Below are positions 8,473 through 19,716 of a stretch of 64,000 nucleotides of DNA, piece by piece. Positions within the stretch are counted from its first letter, which is position 1; each line of letters opens with the position of its first letter. Source of the DNA: Sphingomonas rubra (GTDB lineage: Bacteria; Pseudomonadota; Alphaproteobacteria; Sphingomonadales; Sphingomonadaceae); assembly GCF_900115745.1 (NCBI RefSeq), contig NZ_FOXP01000003.1, positions 243,335 through 307,334 on the forward strand, read 5' to 3'. The notes under the pieces are model-generated. The model made no database searches. It worked only from the letters and a program-made list of their open reading frames with translations, and had not been told where the DNA came from. Made by a program: the position numbers and the translations under genes.

Positions 8473-9537
8473 TCAGAAGGCGTAGCGGACCTCGCAATAG
8501 GGAAGCGCCTCGGCCAGCCAGCCGAGATACCGGTCGAGCCACTGCCGCTTCCAGCCGGCCTTGTAGCGGAGGTTGCGCATGCCCGACTGGCTCCACTTCG
8601 CCTCCTGGATGTCGGGCCGCCACAGCCACTCCTCCGCCCTGGGGTGCCAGCGCAGGTTGAGGTCGTGCAACCCTTCGTTGTGGGTCAGGAAGATCACCTC
8701 GCACTTGAGCTGCGCCCGCGCGGCCGGCGACAGCGCGGCGTCGAGTTGGGCGAACAACGCCTTCCACTCGGCTTCCCATCCTTCGTGGACGATGACGGGC
8801 GAGAAATTGACATGGACCTCGTACCTGGCGGCGACGAAGTCGTTGATGGCGGCGATCCGCTCGCTCATCGGCGAGGTGCGGACATCGACCACCCTGGCGA
8901 TCGTCTCCGGCATCAGGCTGAAGCGGATGCGCGTCCGCCCTTGCGGGTCGTAGCCGAGCAGGTCGCGGTTGACGTATTTGGTCGCGAACGAGCCCTTGGC
9001 CCCCGGGATGCCGCGGAACGCGGCGACGAGGTCGCGAACGTTGTCGGACAGCGACGCGTCGACCGACAGGTCGCCGTTCTCGCCCAGGTCGTAGACCCAG
9101 TCGACCGGATCGATCGTGTTCGGCTCCGGCTTGAGACCAAGCTTGGCGGCGTGACGGGCGAGCGCGCGGGTGACGTCGTCGATGTTGACGAAGATGCTGA
9201 TCGGATTGGCGTAGCCCTTGCGCCGCCCGACATAGCAATAGGCGCACGCCATCGCGCAGCCGTTCGACGACGATGGTGCGATGAAGTCCGCCGACCGGCC
9301 GTTGGGGCGCATCTGCATGCCCTTCTTGACCCCCAGCACCAGAATCTCGCGCTTCACCCGCAGCCAATCTTCGGCAAGTGCGGGATCGGCCAGCTGCGGG
9401 ATCTTCCAATGGCTCGCCACTTCGACCAGCTCGGCATCGGGGAAGCGCGCCAGCACCTCCCGCCCGCGGCGATAGTCACGGATAGCCGGCTCCAGGTAGA
9501 TCAGTCTGGGATCGATCAGCGTTCGCGGCAGCGCCAT
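8473..9537 (-). CDS. SplB-like radical SAM protein (spore photoproduct lyase family)
   Basis: This 354-aa protein has a radical SAM signature C-AMA-C-AY-C (Cys94, Cys98, Cys101) that would hold a 4Fe-4S cluster. It has the overall layout of spore photoproduct lyase family proteins found in non-sporulating bacteria: an N-terminal helical part, the cluster motif with YVGRRKGYANP, then TKYVNRDLLGYDPQGRTRIRFSLMP split over two strands. True SplB repairs the spore photoproduct thymine dimer. A non-sporulating host makes another DNA-related or unknown role likely. The start MALPRTLIDPRL at 9537 was chosen because upstream residues are low-complexity; 9546 is an alternative. It is divergent from the methyltransferase gene. 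Confidence 0.85.
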   Translation of the reverse strand: MALPRTLIDPRLIYLEPAIRDYRRGREVLARFPDAELVEVASHWKIPQLADPALAEDWLRVKREILVLGVKKGMQMRPNGRSADFIAPSSSNGCAMACAYCYVGRRKGYANPISIFVNIDDVTRALARHAAKLGLKPEPNTIDPVDWVYDLGENGDLSVDASLSDNVRDLVAAFRGIPGAKGSFATKYVNRDLLGYDPQGRTRIRFSLMPETIARVVDVRTSPMSERIAAINDFVAARYEVHVNFSPVIVHEGWEAEWKALFAQLDAALSPAARAQLKCEVIFLTHNEGLHDLNLRWHPRAEEWLWRPDIQEAKWSQSGMRNLRYKAGWKRQWLDRYLGWLAEALPYCEVRYAF

Positions 9538-9706
9538 GGCAGGCATATGGGATCGCGGCCGCGCCGCGACCATGTCAGCCTGCCGCCCGCGGAACCCCGT
9601 CCGGCTGCAAGCGTCGTCCCGGCATGATCGCGATCGTCGCTCCGGGCACCGCCGCAAGCAGGCGAACCATGCACGCCGCCGGTTGCGCGCACCTGGCAGA
9701 TCGGCC

Positions 9707-10348
9707 GTGAGCGACGCCCGCGCGCTCGGCTTGCCGGAACATGCCTTCGACAAGCAGGACGACGGCGCCGATCTCGATTTCTACGCGCCGCCCCGCCTGG
9801 TCACGCACATCGACGAGGACGCGGTGGCAGCGCTCACGCGCCATTATGCCGCGCTGCTGAAGGACGGGGACCGCGTCCTCGACCTGATGTCGAGCTGGGT
9901 CAGCCATCTGCCCGACGATCTCGACGCGGACGTCGTCGGCCACGGCATGAACGCGCAGGAGCTCGCGTCCAACCCGCGTCTCCGGCGCTGGTTCGTGCAG
10001 GACCTCAACCGCGACCCGACGCTCCCCGAACCGGACGCCGGTTTCGACGCCGTCCTGATCTGCGTCGGCGTGCAGTACCTGCAGCAGCCGCTCGCCGTCT
10101 TCCGCGAGGTGCACCGCGTCCTCAGGCCGGGGGGCCTGGTGATCGCCAGCTACGCCAACCGCTGCTTCCCGACCAAGGCGGTCGCGATCTGGCGCGCGCT
10201 CGACATGGAGGGTCAGGCCGCGCTCATCCGGCGCTACCTCGACGCGGCCGGTTTCCACGACGTCGCGGCGACGCTGCTGGCGGACGGCTGCGCGGGCGAT
10301 CCACTCGTCGCCGTTACGGCCCGTGTGCCTTGCGGTCGATCGCGCTGA
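9707..10348 (+). CDS. Class I SAM-dependent methyltransferase-like protein
   Basis: A GTG start at 9707 gives 213 aa: VSDARALGLPEHAFDKQDD, then the SAM-site strand DRVLDLMSSWVSHLP, the acidic-loop region VVGHGMNAQELASNP and the post-strand motif FDAVLICVGVQYLQQPLAVFREVHRVLRPGG typical of class I methyltransferases. The usual GxGxG loop is replaced by LMSSW, as in a subgroup of methyltransferase-like proteins whose activity is uncertain. The frame extends upstream to 9536, but that part is low-complexity and overlaps the promoter region of the divergent gene. The substrate is unknown. Confidence 0.8.
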   Translation: MSDARALGLPEHAFDKQDDGADLDFYAPPRLVTHIDEDAVAALTRHYAALLKDGDRVLDLMSSWVSHLPDDLDADVVGHGMNAQELASNPRLRRWFVQDLNRDPTLPEPDAGFDAVLICVGVQYLQQPLAVFREVHRVLRPGGLVIASYANRCFPTKAVAIWRALDMEGQAALIRRYLDAAGFHDVAATLLADGCAGDPLVAVTARVPCGRSR

Positions 10349-10627
10349 TCTTGCGGCGAGCTACGAGGGGCATGTCGCGCTCGATCTCACCCGGCCGCCC
10401 CTCTGCCACTCCGCTGGCCGGGTTCAATGGTGCCGTCCTGCCGCTCGGCGCCCCGCCCGTTCCCGCGGACAGGCGCTCTGACGTGAAGTCGATCTCGAAG
10501 ACGCGATGACGCCGGAGACCGGCACCCCTCCGAGATCGCGAGCTGTGGCGCTGCGTGGAAGAGCTACCGGAGCGGCGGCACCGATGCGCGCGTTACGTCG
10601 GCGAGGTCAGTCAATGCCCGGATCGGC
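10349..10627. other. Gene-free stretch
   Basis: These 279 bases separate the methyltransferase from the convergent 10628-11125 gene. The only open frames are short, arginine-rich and low-complexity. I see no convincing gene, hairpin terminator or repeat. Confidence 0.6.
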
Positions 10628-11125
10628 TCAGCCTTCGGGATCGCGGCGGGCAGCGTTGCGCGCCGCGATCGTTTCCGCGAACTTAGCGCGTCGCTCGTCG
10701 GACCAGCCGCGAGACACGCCGGCGTCCGATCGCCGGGCGCGTTGACGCGGTTGCTTCAGCTCGCGTGCCGGCAGGCTCGCACCGGCGGGCGTGCTGCCTT
10801 CCAACTGGTTGTCGATCTCGCCGGCCCGCACCGCAGCTTCGAACGCGTCGAGGATGGAGGGAAAGTCGGCCGCTGGCCAGAAGGTCACCGACTGCCCGTC
10901 GATGACGATCGGCTGCCCGTCGACGCGGGTCGGGGTAAAGGCCACCATCGCGTTGTTGCCGATCTCGAACCACTTGCCGCCGCGAACCTTCTTGGAGGGA
11001 TCGGCGAATGCCTCGCGGTTCTTGGCGATACGCTCCAGAACAGGCCGGCGGTCGGCGTCGGGATCGTGGTGGAAGAGCTTCTCGTTGTCCGGCGACAGCT
11101 TGGCGATAATGTCTTTCAGGGCCAC
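10628..11125 (-). CDS. Conserved hypothetical protein (165 aa)
   Basis: A GTG start at 11125 is preceded by AAGGAA at suitable spacing. The 165-aa soluble protein begins MALKDIIAKLSPDNEKLFHHDPDAD, carries a central block KWFEIGNNAMVAFTPTRVDG and QSVTFWPAADFPSILDAFEAAV, then a disordered basic linker. It ends in GWSDERRAKFAETIAARNA, a short helix resembling tails of phage- or stress-linked proteins. No signal peptide or membrane segment is present. I do not recognise the family and cannot assign a function. Confidence 0.75.
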   Translation of the reverse strand: MALKDIIAKLSPDNEKLFHHDPDADRRPVLERIAKNREAFADPSKKVRGGKWFEIGNNAMVAFTPTRVDGQPIVIDGQSVTFWPAADFPSILDAFEAAVRAGEIDNQLEGSTPAGASLPARELKQPRQRARRSDAGVSRGWSDERRAKFAETIAARNAARRDPEG

Positions 11126-11258
11126 TGCTAATTCCTTGCTGCTACCATGATACTTTCCCTGACAAGTAGTCCGATTAGCTGATAGAGCAAGGCCATTCGC
11201 GAAGTTCTTGGGGTCGAGGCATAACCATCGAAACTGCTCCGGCTCGGGCCCTCGTGCG

Positions 11259-11810
11259 TCACCTCGGTCCCGCTGCGGCGAGATTCGGAAAGGTGTTCGC
11301 CGGAAGCTTCGTCACCACCTCGCCGTCGCGCACCGTCACGTCGGACCATGGCAGCCGGTGCAGCGTCTCGGCGATACCTGCCAGGCCGCCGACGCGCACT
11401 ACGAGATAGTCTATTCCGCCGCCCGCGCAGCTGGCGAGCGCGTCCACTGCGTGGGCTGCGACCGTGCCGTCAGCTGCCTTGACCGGCAGGCCATCGAGCG
11501 ACGCGACCGAGAACAGCGTTTCTCCGGGCCGGGCCGTGCTGCGGTCTTCCTCCGCGCGGGACGCGTCGCTGATGCGGGCGCGGCGGCCCAGCCACCGCCA
11601 GACGCCGAACAGGTCGACCAGCCCGAGGAACAGGTTGGAGTAGAGCAGCTGCTGCTGACCGGTCGCGAACCCGACGACGATCCAGCCCACCGCACCGACG
11701 GTGAAGATGACGAAGCCCCAGCCGGTGACGCGCGCGCCGAGGTTGGACGCGGTCATCAGTGCCGCGACACAGGTCGCGACCAGCGCGACCCAGCCCGCCA
11801 TATCCGCCAT
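11259..11810 (-). CDS. Inner-membrane protein with PRC-barrel-like C-terminal domain
   Basis: This 183-aa protein starts at ATG 11810, with GGGAGAAG upstream as ribosome binding site. The first roughly 85 residues form three membrane segments (GWVALVATCVAALMTASNL, GWGFVIFTVGAVGWIVVGFA, LLYSNLFLGLVDLFGVWRWL). After a linker comes a small beta domain, GETLFSVASLDGLPVKAADG through YLVVRVGGLAGIAETLHRLPW to VTVRDGEVVTKL, which resembles a PRC-barrel. PRC-barrel proteins often bind RNA or regulators or organise membrane complexes. The role here is unknown. It lies 72 bp downstream of the YecA-like gene on the same strand. Confidence 0.75.
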   Translation of the reverse strand: MADMAGWVALVATCVAALMTASNLGARVTGWGFVIFTVGAVGWIVVGFATGQQQLLYSNLFLGLVDLFGVWRWLGRRARISDASRAEEDRSTARPGETLFSVASLDGLPVKAADGTVAAHAVDALASCAGGGIDYLVVRVGGLAGIAETLHRLPWSDVTVRDGEVVTKLPANTFPNLAAAGPR

Positions 11811-11882
11811 CCATCTTCTCCCGGTTCGAGCGACACACAACGCCCGCGACCGCCTCGACGCTCCCGCCGGTACGACGCCCGA

Positions 11883-12538
<656 letters not shown>

Positions 12539-12542
<4 letters not shown>

Positions 12543-12736
12543 AAGGTGAGGCCGCGTCGATGCATCTCGGCCGCCGCCATCTCGCGCAGCGGCGTCGGAT
12601 CGCCCGCCGCGAAGATGTCGGCGAGGTCGAGCAGATCCTCGTCGCCGAGCGCCGCCACCGACATCTCGACGGCGGCGAGGCGGTCGATCGCCCGCTCGGT
12701 CCGAGCATTCAAGCGTTTGATCCGCATCCTGAGCAT
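12539..12736 (-). CDS. Small hypothetical protein coupled to YecA-like gene
   Basis: This 65-aa protein (MLRMRIKRLNARTERAIDRL to EMAAAEMHRRGLTL) is basic at the N-terminus and helical. It runs directly into the GTG start of the YecA/SEC-C gene with a four-base overlap, which is the best argument that it is real. ATG 12736 and ATG 12727 are both possible starts. No domain is recognised. A partner of the downstream protein is possible but unproven. Confidence 0.65.
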
Positions 12737-12924
12737 GGACGTCCGCTAGCAGGATCGATCAGGCTTGGCAGCGCTCATTATACCACCACCTGGTCATCGC
12801 ACGAGCGCGGGAGCATCGGGATCATGTGGCGCCGTTTCCGGCTGACGCTACGCTGGTCGCGCCGATCGGCATCGCTTGCCGCCATGACGCGTTGGTGGAG
12901 GACGAGCGGTCGAGGGGACGAAGA

Positions 12925-13344
12925 TTGCAGGTAGGCGAGGTGATGAGCCGCGACGTCGAGTTCGCGGCGGCCGGGGACACGGTGCAGCAGGCGGCGACGT
13001 TGATGGGAGAGATCGACGTGGGCGCGCTGCCGGTGGGAAGCGCCGTGCGTACGCTGGGTGTGGTCACTGCGCGCGACCTGTTGCTGCGCGTCTGCGCCGC
13101 CGGCCGCGATCCCACGACGACGACGGTGACCGACGTCATGACTGCCGAGATCCATCATTGTCGCGCCGACGACGGGGTGGAGACGGCACTCGACCTGATG
13201 GCGAGCCGCCACGTGCGTCGCCTTCTGGTTCGCGACGGCCACGATGCGGTGGTCGGCTGGGTGACCTTGTCGGACATCTCGCGCCGTCTGCTCATCGACA
13301 GCGGCACGGTTCGCACCGCACTGGACGAGCTCAGCGGGCGGTGA
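12925..13344 (+). CDS. Two-CBS-domain protein
   Basis: The protein consists of two CBS motifs. The first runs through VMSRDVEFAAAGDTVQQAATLM and VGSAVRTLGVVTARDLLLRV. The second runs through VMTAEIHHCRADDGVETALDLMASRHVRRLLVRD and VVGWVTLSDISRRLL. Such pairs bind adenine nucleotides and act as small energy or redox sensors. A TTG at 12925 preceded by GAGGGG gives the usual compact N-terminus (QVGEVMSRDV); the frame can extend to 12826 but that part is low-complexity. The 3' end overlaps the convergent DUF533 gene by 14 bases. Confidence 0.88.
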   Translation: MQVGEVMSRDVEFAAAGDTVQQAATLMGEIDVGALPVGSAVRTLGVVTARDLLLRVCAAGRDPTTTTVTDVMTAEIHHCRADDGVETALDLMASRHVRRLLVRDGHDAVVGWVTLSDISRRLLIDSGTVRTALDELSGR

Positions 13345-13948
13345 CGGTCGCACCGGCCAGCGTCTCGACGTCGCCGTCCAGGCGGATACGCACGTCGCCG
13401 GCCAGCCCCAGCCGCACCGCCAGATAATCGAGATAGGCGCGGCAAGTCGGCTCGTCGCGGCGGATGACCCAGGCCGATACCGCGTAGAAACGCTCGGCGG
13501 TGGGCGCATCCGCGACCTGGCGGACGAGTGCCTCGATCGAGGGCGGCTCCCTCAGCTCGGCGAGCAGCGCCGCGATACGGTCGCCCGAAATCGCGCTGGC
13601 GTGTGCCCGCTCCTCCAGCCTCGCGAGCTCGTCCGCCGCGACGCCGCCGTCGGCGTGGCCGGCCGCCGCCATGGCGCGGATCAGCAGCGTCGCGCGCTCC
13701 TCGTCCAGCCCGGACAGGTCCGTCGGCCGGATCGGCATCAGCTGCGACCGGTTGCTGAGATGCGCGCCGAGCAGCTTGGCCGCGAGCGACGCGTCGACCA
13801 CCGACCGTCGCTGGTCCCGCGCGTCCGGTCGCTCGCGCGGCGGCGTGTCGCGACCGGCGACCGGCGCGCGCGCCCGTTCAGCCACGTCCATCACCCAGTC
13901 CGGCGAACCGACGCCGTCGGGGGTTGAGGCCAGCGCCTCCCGGCTCAC
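13331..13948 (-). CDS. DUF533/TerB-like protein
   Basis: The 205-aa protein has a disordered first half and a helical second half with the DUF533 (YebE/TerB-like) pattern: ERATLLIRAMAAAGHADGGV, then ADELARLEERA, LRQVADAPTAERFYAVSAWVI and CRAYLDYLAVRLGL. TerB-like domains bind metal and appear in stress-response proteins. The GTG start at 13948 overlaps the response regulator stop by four bases (GTGA), so the protein is made in coupling with the two-component genes, which is unusual for this family. Function is unknown. Confidence 0.8.
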   Translation of the reverse strand: MSREALASTPDGVGSPDWVMDVAERARAPVAGRDTPPRERPDARDQRRSVVDASLAAKLLGAHLSNRSQLMPIRPTDLSGLDEERATLLIRAMAAAGHADGGVAADELARLEERAHASAISGDRIAALLAELREPPSIEALVRQVADAPTAERFYAVSAWVIRRDEPTCRAYLDYLAVRLGLAGDVRIRLDGDVETLAGATVTAR

Positions 13949-14330
13949 GCGCTCCCGCCTGCGGTCGTGCCCGCCAAGGCGCCGTCGATCTGTTCGAGCA
14001 GGCGCGAGAAATCGATCGGCTTGGGATGGTAATCGGTGCATCCCGCCTCCAGCGCCTTGTCGCGATCGCCGATCAGCGCGTGCGCGGTCAGCGCGATCAC
14101 CGGCAGCGCGCGGGTCGCCTCGCTCGAGCGCAGCTCGCGCACCGCGGCATAGCCGTCGAGCACGGGCAGGTTCACGTCCATCAGCACCAGATCATAGCCG
14201 CCGTCCCGCGCCGCCTCGACACCCGCGCGCCCATCATGCGCCAAATCCACTTCGTGCCCCTTGCGGCGCAGTCGACGCGACAGGAAATCCCAGATCTCCT
14301 CGTGATCCTCGACCAGCAGCAGCCTTGCCA

Positions 14331-14334
<4 letters not shown>
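13945..14334 (-). CDS. Single-domain response regulator (receiver only)
   Basis: The 129-aa protein is a stand-alone CheY-like receiver: acidic pair E9/D10 in LLLVEDHEE, phosphoacceptor Asp53 in [11 protein letters not shown] switch in VIALTAHAL and the conserved lysine in YHPKPID. With no output domain it must pass the signal by protein contact or phosphotransfer. Its start overlaps the stop of the hybrid kinase by four bases (ATGA), and its stop overlaps the start of the DUF533 gene. It is probably a target of the adjacent kinase. Confidence 0.93.
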
Positions 14335-16343
<2,009 letters not shown>

Positions 16344-16351
16344 TCCATCAC

Positions 16352-16375
16352 AACGCGCGAGGTCATCGTGGTTCC
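16352..16375 (-). promoter_or_regulatory. Possible EcfG-type promoter toward the kinase operon
   Basis: On the minus strand GGAAC (16375-16371) is followed after 15 bases by CGTT (16355-16352). EcfG promoters of alphaproteobacteria are GGAAC, 16-17 bases, CGTT, so the spacing is one base short. Transcription would start almost at the GTG of the kinase, fitting a leaderless message. This is weak evidence. Confidence 0.3.
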
Positions 16376-16382
16376 TCCCGGC

Positions 16383-16408
16383 GGAACGTCCGCGACGACC
16401 TTCTCGTT
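16383..16408 (+). promoter_or_regulatory. Candidate EcfG (general stress) promoter for the transporter
   Basis: GGAAC at 16383-16387 and CGTT at 16405-16408 are separated by exactly 17 bases, matching the known EcfG/ECF15 consensus. The ATG of the transporter is 46 bases further on. Sequence match only; not tested. Confidence 0.5.
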
Positions 16409-16453
16409 GAGGGGATCGGGCGAGGATGCCCGAGAGGGGGAGACACGTTCGGC

Positions 16454-18214
16454 ATGACTTGGCAGCAGATCGCGTCGTTCGCGGTGATCGGGAGCGTCGT
16501 CGGCCTGCTGATCTGGGATCGCCTGCGCTACGATGTGGTCGCGGTACTGGCGCTGCTCGCCACCGTGCTGATGGGGCTGGTGCCCGCCAAGCAGGCGTTC
16601 GAAGGGTTCGCTGACGATATCGTCATCATCATCGCCTCCGCGCTGGTGGTCAGCGCCGGCATCGCGCGCTCCGGCATCGTCGACGTGGTGGTGCGGCCGT
16701 TCGCCGCGCGGGCGACCACGCCGGGTCGGCAGATACTGGGGCTGGGTGGCACGGTGGCGGTGCTGTCGGCGGTAATGAAGAACATCGGCGCGCTCGCCAT
16801 CTTCATGCCGGTCGCCGCGCAGCTGTCGCGCCGCCACGGCACGCGCGTGTCGTCCGTGCTGATGCCGATGTCGTTCGCCAGCCTGCTCGGCGGGTTGATG
16901 ACGCTGGTCGGCACCTCGCCCAACCTCGTGGTCAGCCGGGTGCGCCAGGATCTGGGCGGTGAGCCGTTCGGCATGTTCGATTACCTGCCGGTTGGCCTCG
17001 GCCTGACGGTCGCGGGCATGGCGTTCCTGACGGTCGGCTGGCGGCTGCTGCCGAAGGATCGGCAGGGGACGCGCTCGGCGGAGGACAGTTTCTCGGTGGA
17101 GGACTACGTCTCCGAGCTCCGCTTCGCCGCCGGCTCCGCCTTTGCCGGACGTACGGTAGCGGATCTCGAGCAACTCGCCGAGGGTGACGCCCGCGTGATC
17201 GGGCTGGTGCGCGAGCAGTATCGCCGTCTGGTCCCGGACGCCGACTGGACGCTGCACGCCGGCGACGTGATGCTGATCGAAGGCGACGCGCCCGCCATCC
17301 AGCGGCTGGTGATCGGTGGGGGCCTGGAGCCCGCCGACGCGCGCGAGGGCGACGGCGGCCAGCTCGCCATTGCCGAAGCGGTGATCCAGAAGGGATCGCC
17401 GCTGATCGGCGCCAGCGCGGCGACGGCGCGGCTGGCTGATCGCTTCGGGCTGGCGGTGGTGGCGGTCAGCCGCGGCGGTTACCGCCTGCGCCGCCGCCTG
17501 CGCCGCGTGGCCCTGCGCGAGGGCGACCTGCTGCTGCTGCGCGGCGCGGAGGAGGGGCTGTCCGACCGGCTGACCGCCGCCGGGCTGTTCCCGCTCGCCG
17601 AACGGCGGCTGCAGATCGGCAAGCGCCGGCCGATCTGGGTCCCCGCGACGATCCTGGTCGCGACGGTCGTGGCACTGGCCGCGCAGGTCGTGCCGGTCGC
17701 CATCGCCTTTCTGTGCGCGGCGACGGCGATGATCGTCACGGGCGTGCTCAAGCCGGAGGAGGCGTACGACGCCGTCGAGTGGCCGATCCTGGTGCTGATC
17801 GGCGCGCTGATCCCCGTCTCCGGCACGCTTGAATCCACCGGTGGCACGGCCATCATCGCCGCCGGTTTGTCGAGCGTGGCCGCGCACCTGCCGCCGTTCG
17901 CGGTTGTCGCGATGATTATCGCCGCGGCGATGGCGGTGACGCCGTTCCTCAACAATGCCGCGACGGTGTTGGTGATGGCGCCGATCGGCGCCACCATGGC
18001 GGAACAGCTCGGCATGCGCCCGGACGCGTTCCTGATGGCCGTCGCGGTCGGCGCCGGCAGCGATTTCCTCACGCCGATCGGCCATCAGTGCAACACGCTG
18101 GTCATGGCACCGGGCGGCTACCGCTTCGGCGACTACGCCCGTCTCGGCATACCGCTGTCGCTGATGATCCTGGCGCTGGGCACGGCGCTCATCATGTATT
18201 TCTGGCCGCTATAG
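16454..18214 (+). CDS. SLC13/DASS-family anion transporter with two TrkA-C domains
   Basis: The 586-aa membrane protein has about five N-terminal helices, with [17 protein letters not shown] carrying the family's anion/sodium-binding NxS-type hairpin. Two cytoplasmic TrkA-C (RCK_C) domains follow (about residues 215-380, with DVMLIEGD and DLLLLRGA). Then come further helices including the second motif [19 protein letters not shown]. This is the usual layout of bacterial sodium-dependent dicarboxylate, sulfate or related anion transporters. The start at 16454 gives a first helix directly ([17 protein letters not shown]). A candidate EcfG promoter lies upstream, so expression under general stress is possible. 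The 3' end faces the permease gene 22 bp away. Confidence 0.9.
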   Translation: MTWQQIASFAVIGSVVGLLIWDRLRYDVVAVLALLATVLMGLVPAKQAFEGFADDIVIIIASALVVSAGIARSGIVDVVVRPFAARATTPGRQILGLGGTVAVLSAVMKNIGALAIFMPVAAQLSRRHGTRVSSVLMPMSFASLLGGLMTLVGTSPNLVVSRVRQDLGGEPFGMFDYLPVGLGLTVAGMAFLTVGWRLLPKDRQGTRSAEDSFSVEDYVSELRFAAGSAFAGRTVADLEQLAEGDARVIGLVREQYRRLVPDADWTLHAGDVMLIEGDAPAIQRLVIGGGLEPADAREGDGGQLAIAEAVIQKGSPLIGASAATARLADRFGLAVVAVSRGGYRLRRRLRRVALREGDLLLLRGAEEGLSDRLTAAGLFPLAERRLQIGKRRPIWVPATILVATVVALAAQVVPVAIAFLCAATAMIVTGVLKPEEAYDAVEWPILVLIGALIPVSGTLESTGGTAIIAAGLSSVAAHLPPFAVVAMIIAAAMAVTPFLNNAATVLVMAPIGATMAEQLGMRPDAFLMAVAVGAGSDFLTPIGHQCNTLVMAPGGYRFGDYARLGIPLSLMILALGTALIMYFWPL

Positions 18215-18236
18215 CCCGCCTGTTTCGATGATCGCC

Positions 18237-19667
18237 TCAGCCTGTGCGGGACACCCGATCAGCCTCTGCCCGGCGGGCAAAGCTGGCGCGTCGGCCATAG
18301 GCGAAATAGGCGACCAGGCCGATCGCGTTCCAGACCAGAAAGCGGATCAGCGTCGCACCGGGTAGACTGTAGAGCAGGTAGAGGCAGCCGAGGATGGCCA
18401 GCGTGCCGACGAGATAGGGCGCCGGGCAGCGGAACAGGCGCGGGGCATCGGCGGCGTTGCGGCGCAGGACCATTAGGCAAGCCCCGACGGCGATGAAGGC
18501 GACCAGCGTACCGGCATTGGCGAGTTCCGCGATCTCGTCGAGCCGGAAGAAGCCGGCGATGGCGGCGATCGAGAGGCCGGTCAGCACGGTGATGCGGGTC
18601 GGTGCTCCGCTTCTCTTGCTGACGGTGGCCAGTTGCTGCGGCAGCAGGCCGTCGCGCGCCATCACGAAGAAGATGCGACTCTGCCCGTACATCATCACCA
18701 GAATGACCGAGGGCAGGGCGATCACCGCCGCCAGCGCGATCAACTGGGCGGCGAGCGGTTGGTTCAGGGTGCGGAGCACCAGCGCCAGCGGTTCGGGCGA
18801 GCTGGCGAGTTGCAGGAAGGGAATGGCGCCGATCGCGGCGACCGCGACCGCCATGTAGATGGCGGTGCAGACCAGCATCGACCCGACGATGCCGATGGTC
18901 AGATCGCGCCCGGGATTCTTCGCCTCCTCCGCCGAGGTGGCGACCGCGTCGAACCCGTAAAAGGCGAAGAATACGATAGCGGCCGCCGCCATCACGCCCC
19001 GCTTCGTTCCTTCCACCTCGGTGCTGCCAAAGCCGTAGGGCATGAACGGGTGCAGGTTCTGCGCGTCGAAGGCGGGCAGCGCGAAGAGGACGAAGACGGT
19101 CAGGGCGACGAGCTTGATGACGACCAGGACGATGTTCAGCGTCGCGCTCTCGCGCGTGCCCGCCACCAGCATGCCCATGACCGCCAATGCGACGAGCACC
19201 GCGGGCAGGTTGATGATGCCGCCGGCGTGCGGCCCCACCAGCAGGGTCGGCGGCAAGGCGACGCCGATTGCCTGGATCCAGCCGACCAGATAGCCGGACC
19301 AGCCGACCGCCACCGTGGAGCAGGCGAGCGAATATTCGAGGATCAGGCTCCATCCCACCACCCACGCGATCGTTTCGCCCAACGCGGTGTAGCTGAAGGT
19401 ATAGGCGCTGCCCGCGGCGGGGATCATCGTCGCCAGTTCGGCATAGGCGAGGGCGGCGCAGGCGCAGATCGCACCGGCGATCGCGAAGGCGAGGATCACG
19501 GCAGGCCCGGCGCGTTCGGCACCGACCCCCGTCAGCGTGTAGATGCCCGTGCCGACGATCGCCCCGACGCCCAGCGCGATCAGGTGGGGCCAGCCGAGCG
19601 TCTTGGCGAGCGTCTCGCCTTGCGGTGCCTGGGCGCCCAGTGGCTTGCGCGGTCCGATGATCGACAT
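18237..19667 (-). CDS. APC-family amino acid permease (cationic-type subgroup)
   Basis: The 476-aa protein has twelve or more hydrophobic segments. The APC signature in helix 1 is LGVGAIVGTGIYTLTGVGAERAGP, followed by CAALAYAELATMIP in helix 3 region and FFAFYGFDAVATSAEEAKNPGRD, as in YfnA/CAT-type amino acid transporters. ATG 19667 has AAAAGGGGAT just upstream and is preferred over 19691. It follows the GntR gene by 49 bp on the same strand, at the end of the hydroxyproline operon. I infer uptake of proline, hydroxyproline or short products across the inner membrane. Substrate specificity cannot be read. Confidence 0.88.
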   Translation of the reverse strand: MSIIGPRKPLGAQAPQGETLAKTLGWPHLIALGVGAIVGTGIYTLTGVGAERAGPAVILAFAIAGAICACAALAYAELATMIPAAGSAYTFSYTALGETIAWVVGWSLILEYSLACSTVAVGWSGYLVGWIQAIGVALPPTLLVGPHAGGIINLPAVLVALAVMGMLVAGTRESATLNIVLVVIKLVALTVFVLFALPAFDAQNLHPFMPYGFGSTEVEGTKRGVMAAAAIVFFAFYGFDAVATSAEEAKNPGRDLTIGIVGSMLVCTAIYMAVAVAAIGAIPFLQLASSPEPLALVLRTLNQPLAAQLIALAAVIALPSVILVMMYGQSRIFFVMARDGLLPQQLATVSKRSGAPTRITVLTGLSIAAIAGFFRLDEIAELANAGTLVAFIAVGACLMVLRRNAADAPRLFRCPAPYLVGTLAILGCLYLLYSLPGATLIRFLVWNAIGLVAYFAYGRRASFARRAEADRVSRTG

Positions 19668-19716
19668 TCCATCCCCTTTTTGACATTCCATCCGTCCGCC
19701 TTGTGGCGTGTCCGGA

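Noticed and set aside
8302..9627. Plus-strand 441-codon open frame across the radical SAM gene
   Set aside because: Shadow; the minus-strand frame carries the Cys motif and a full-length family match.
18215..18236. Intrinsic terminator between the convergent transporter and permease genes
   Set aside because: Only a short CCCGC/GCGGG pairing with a very long loop and no U-tract.
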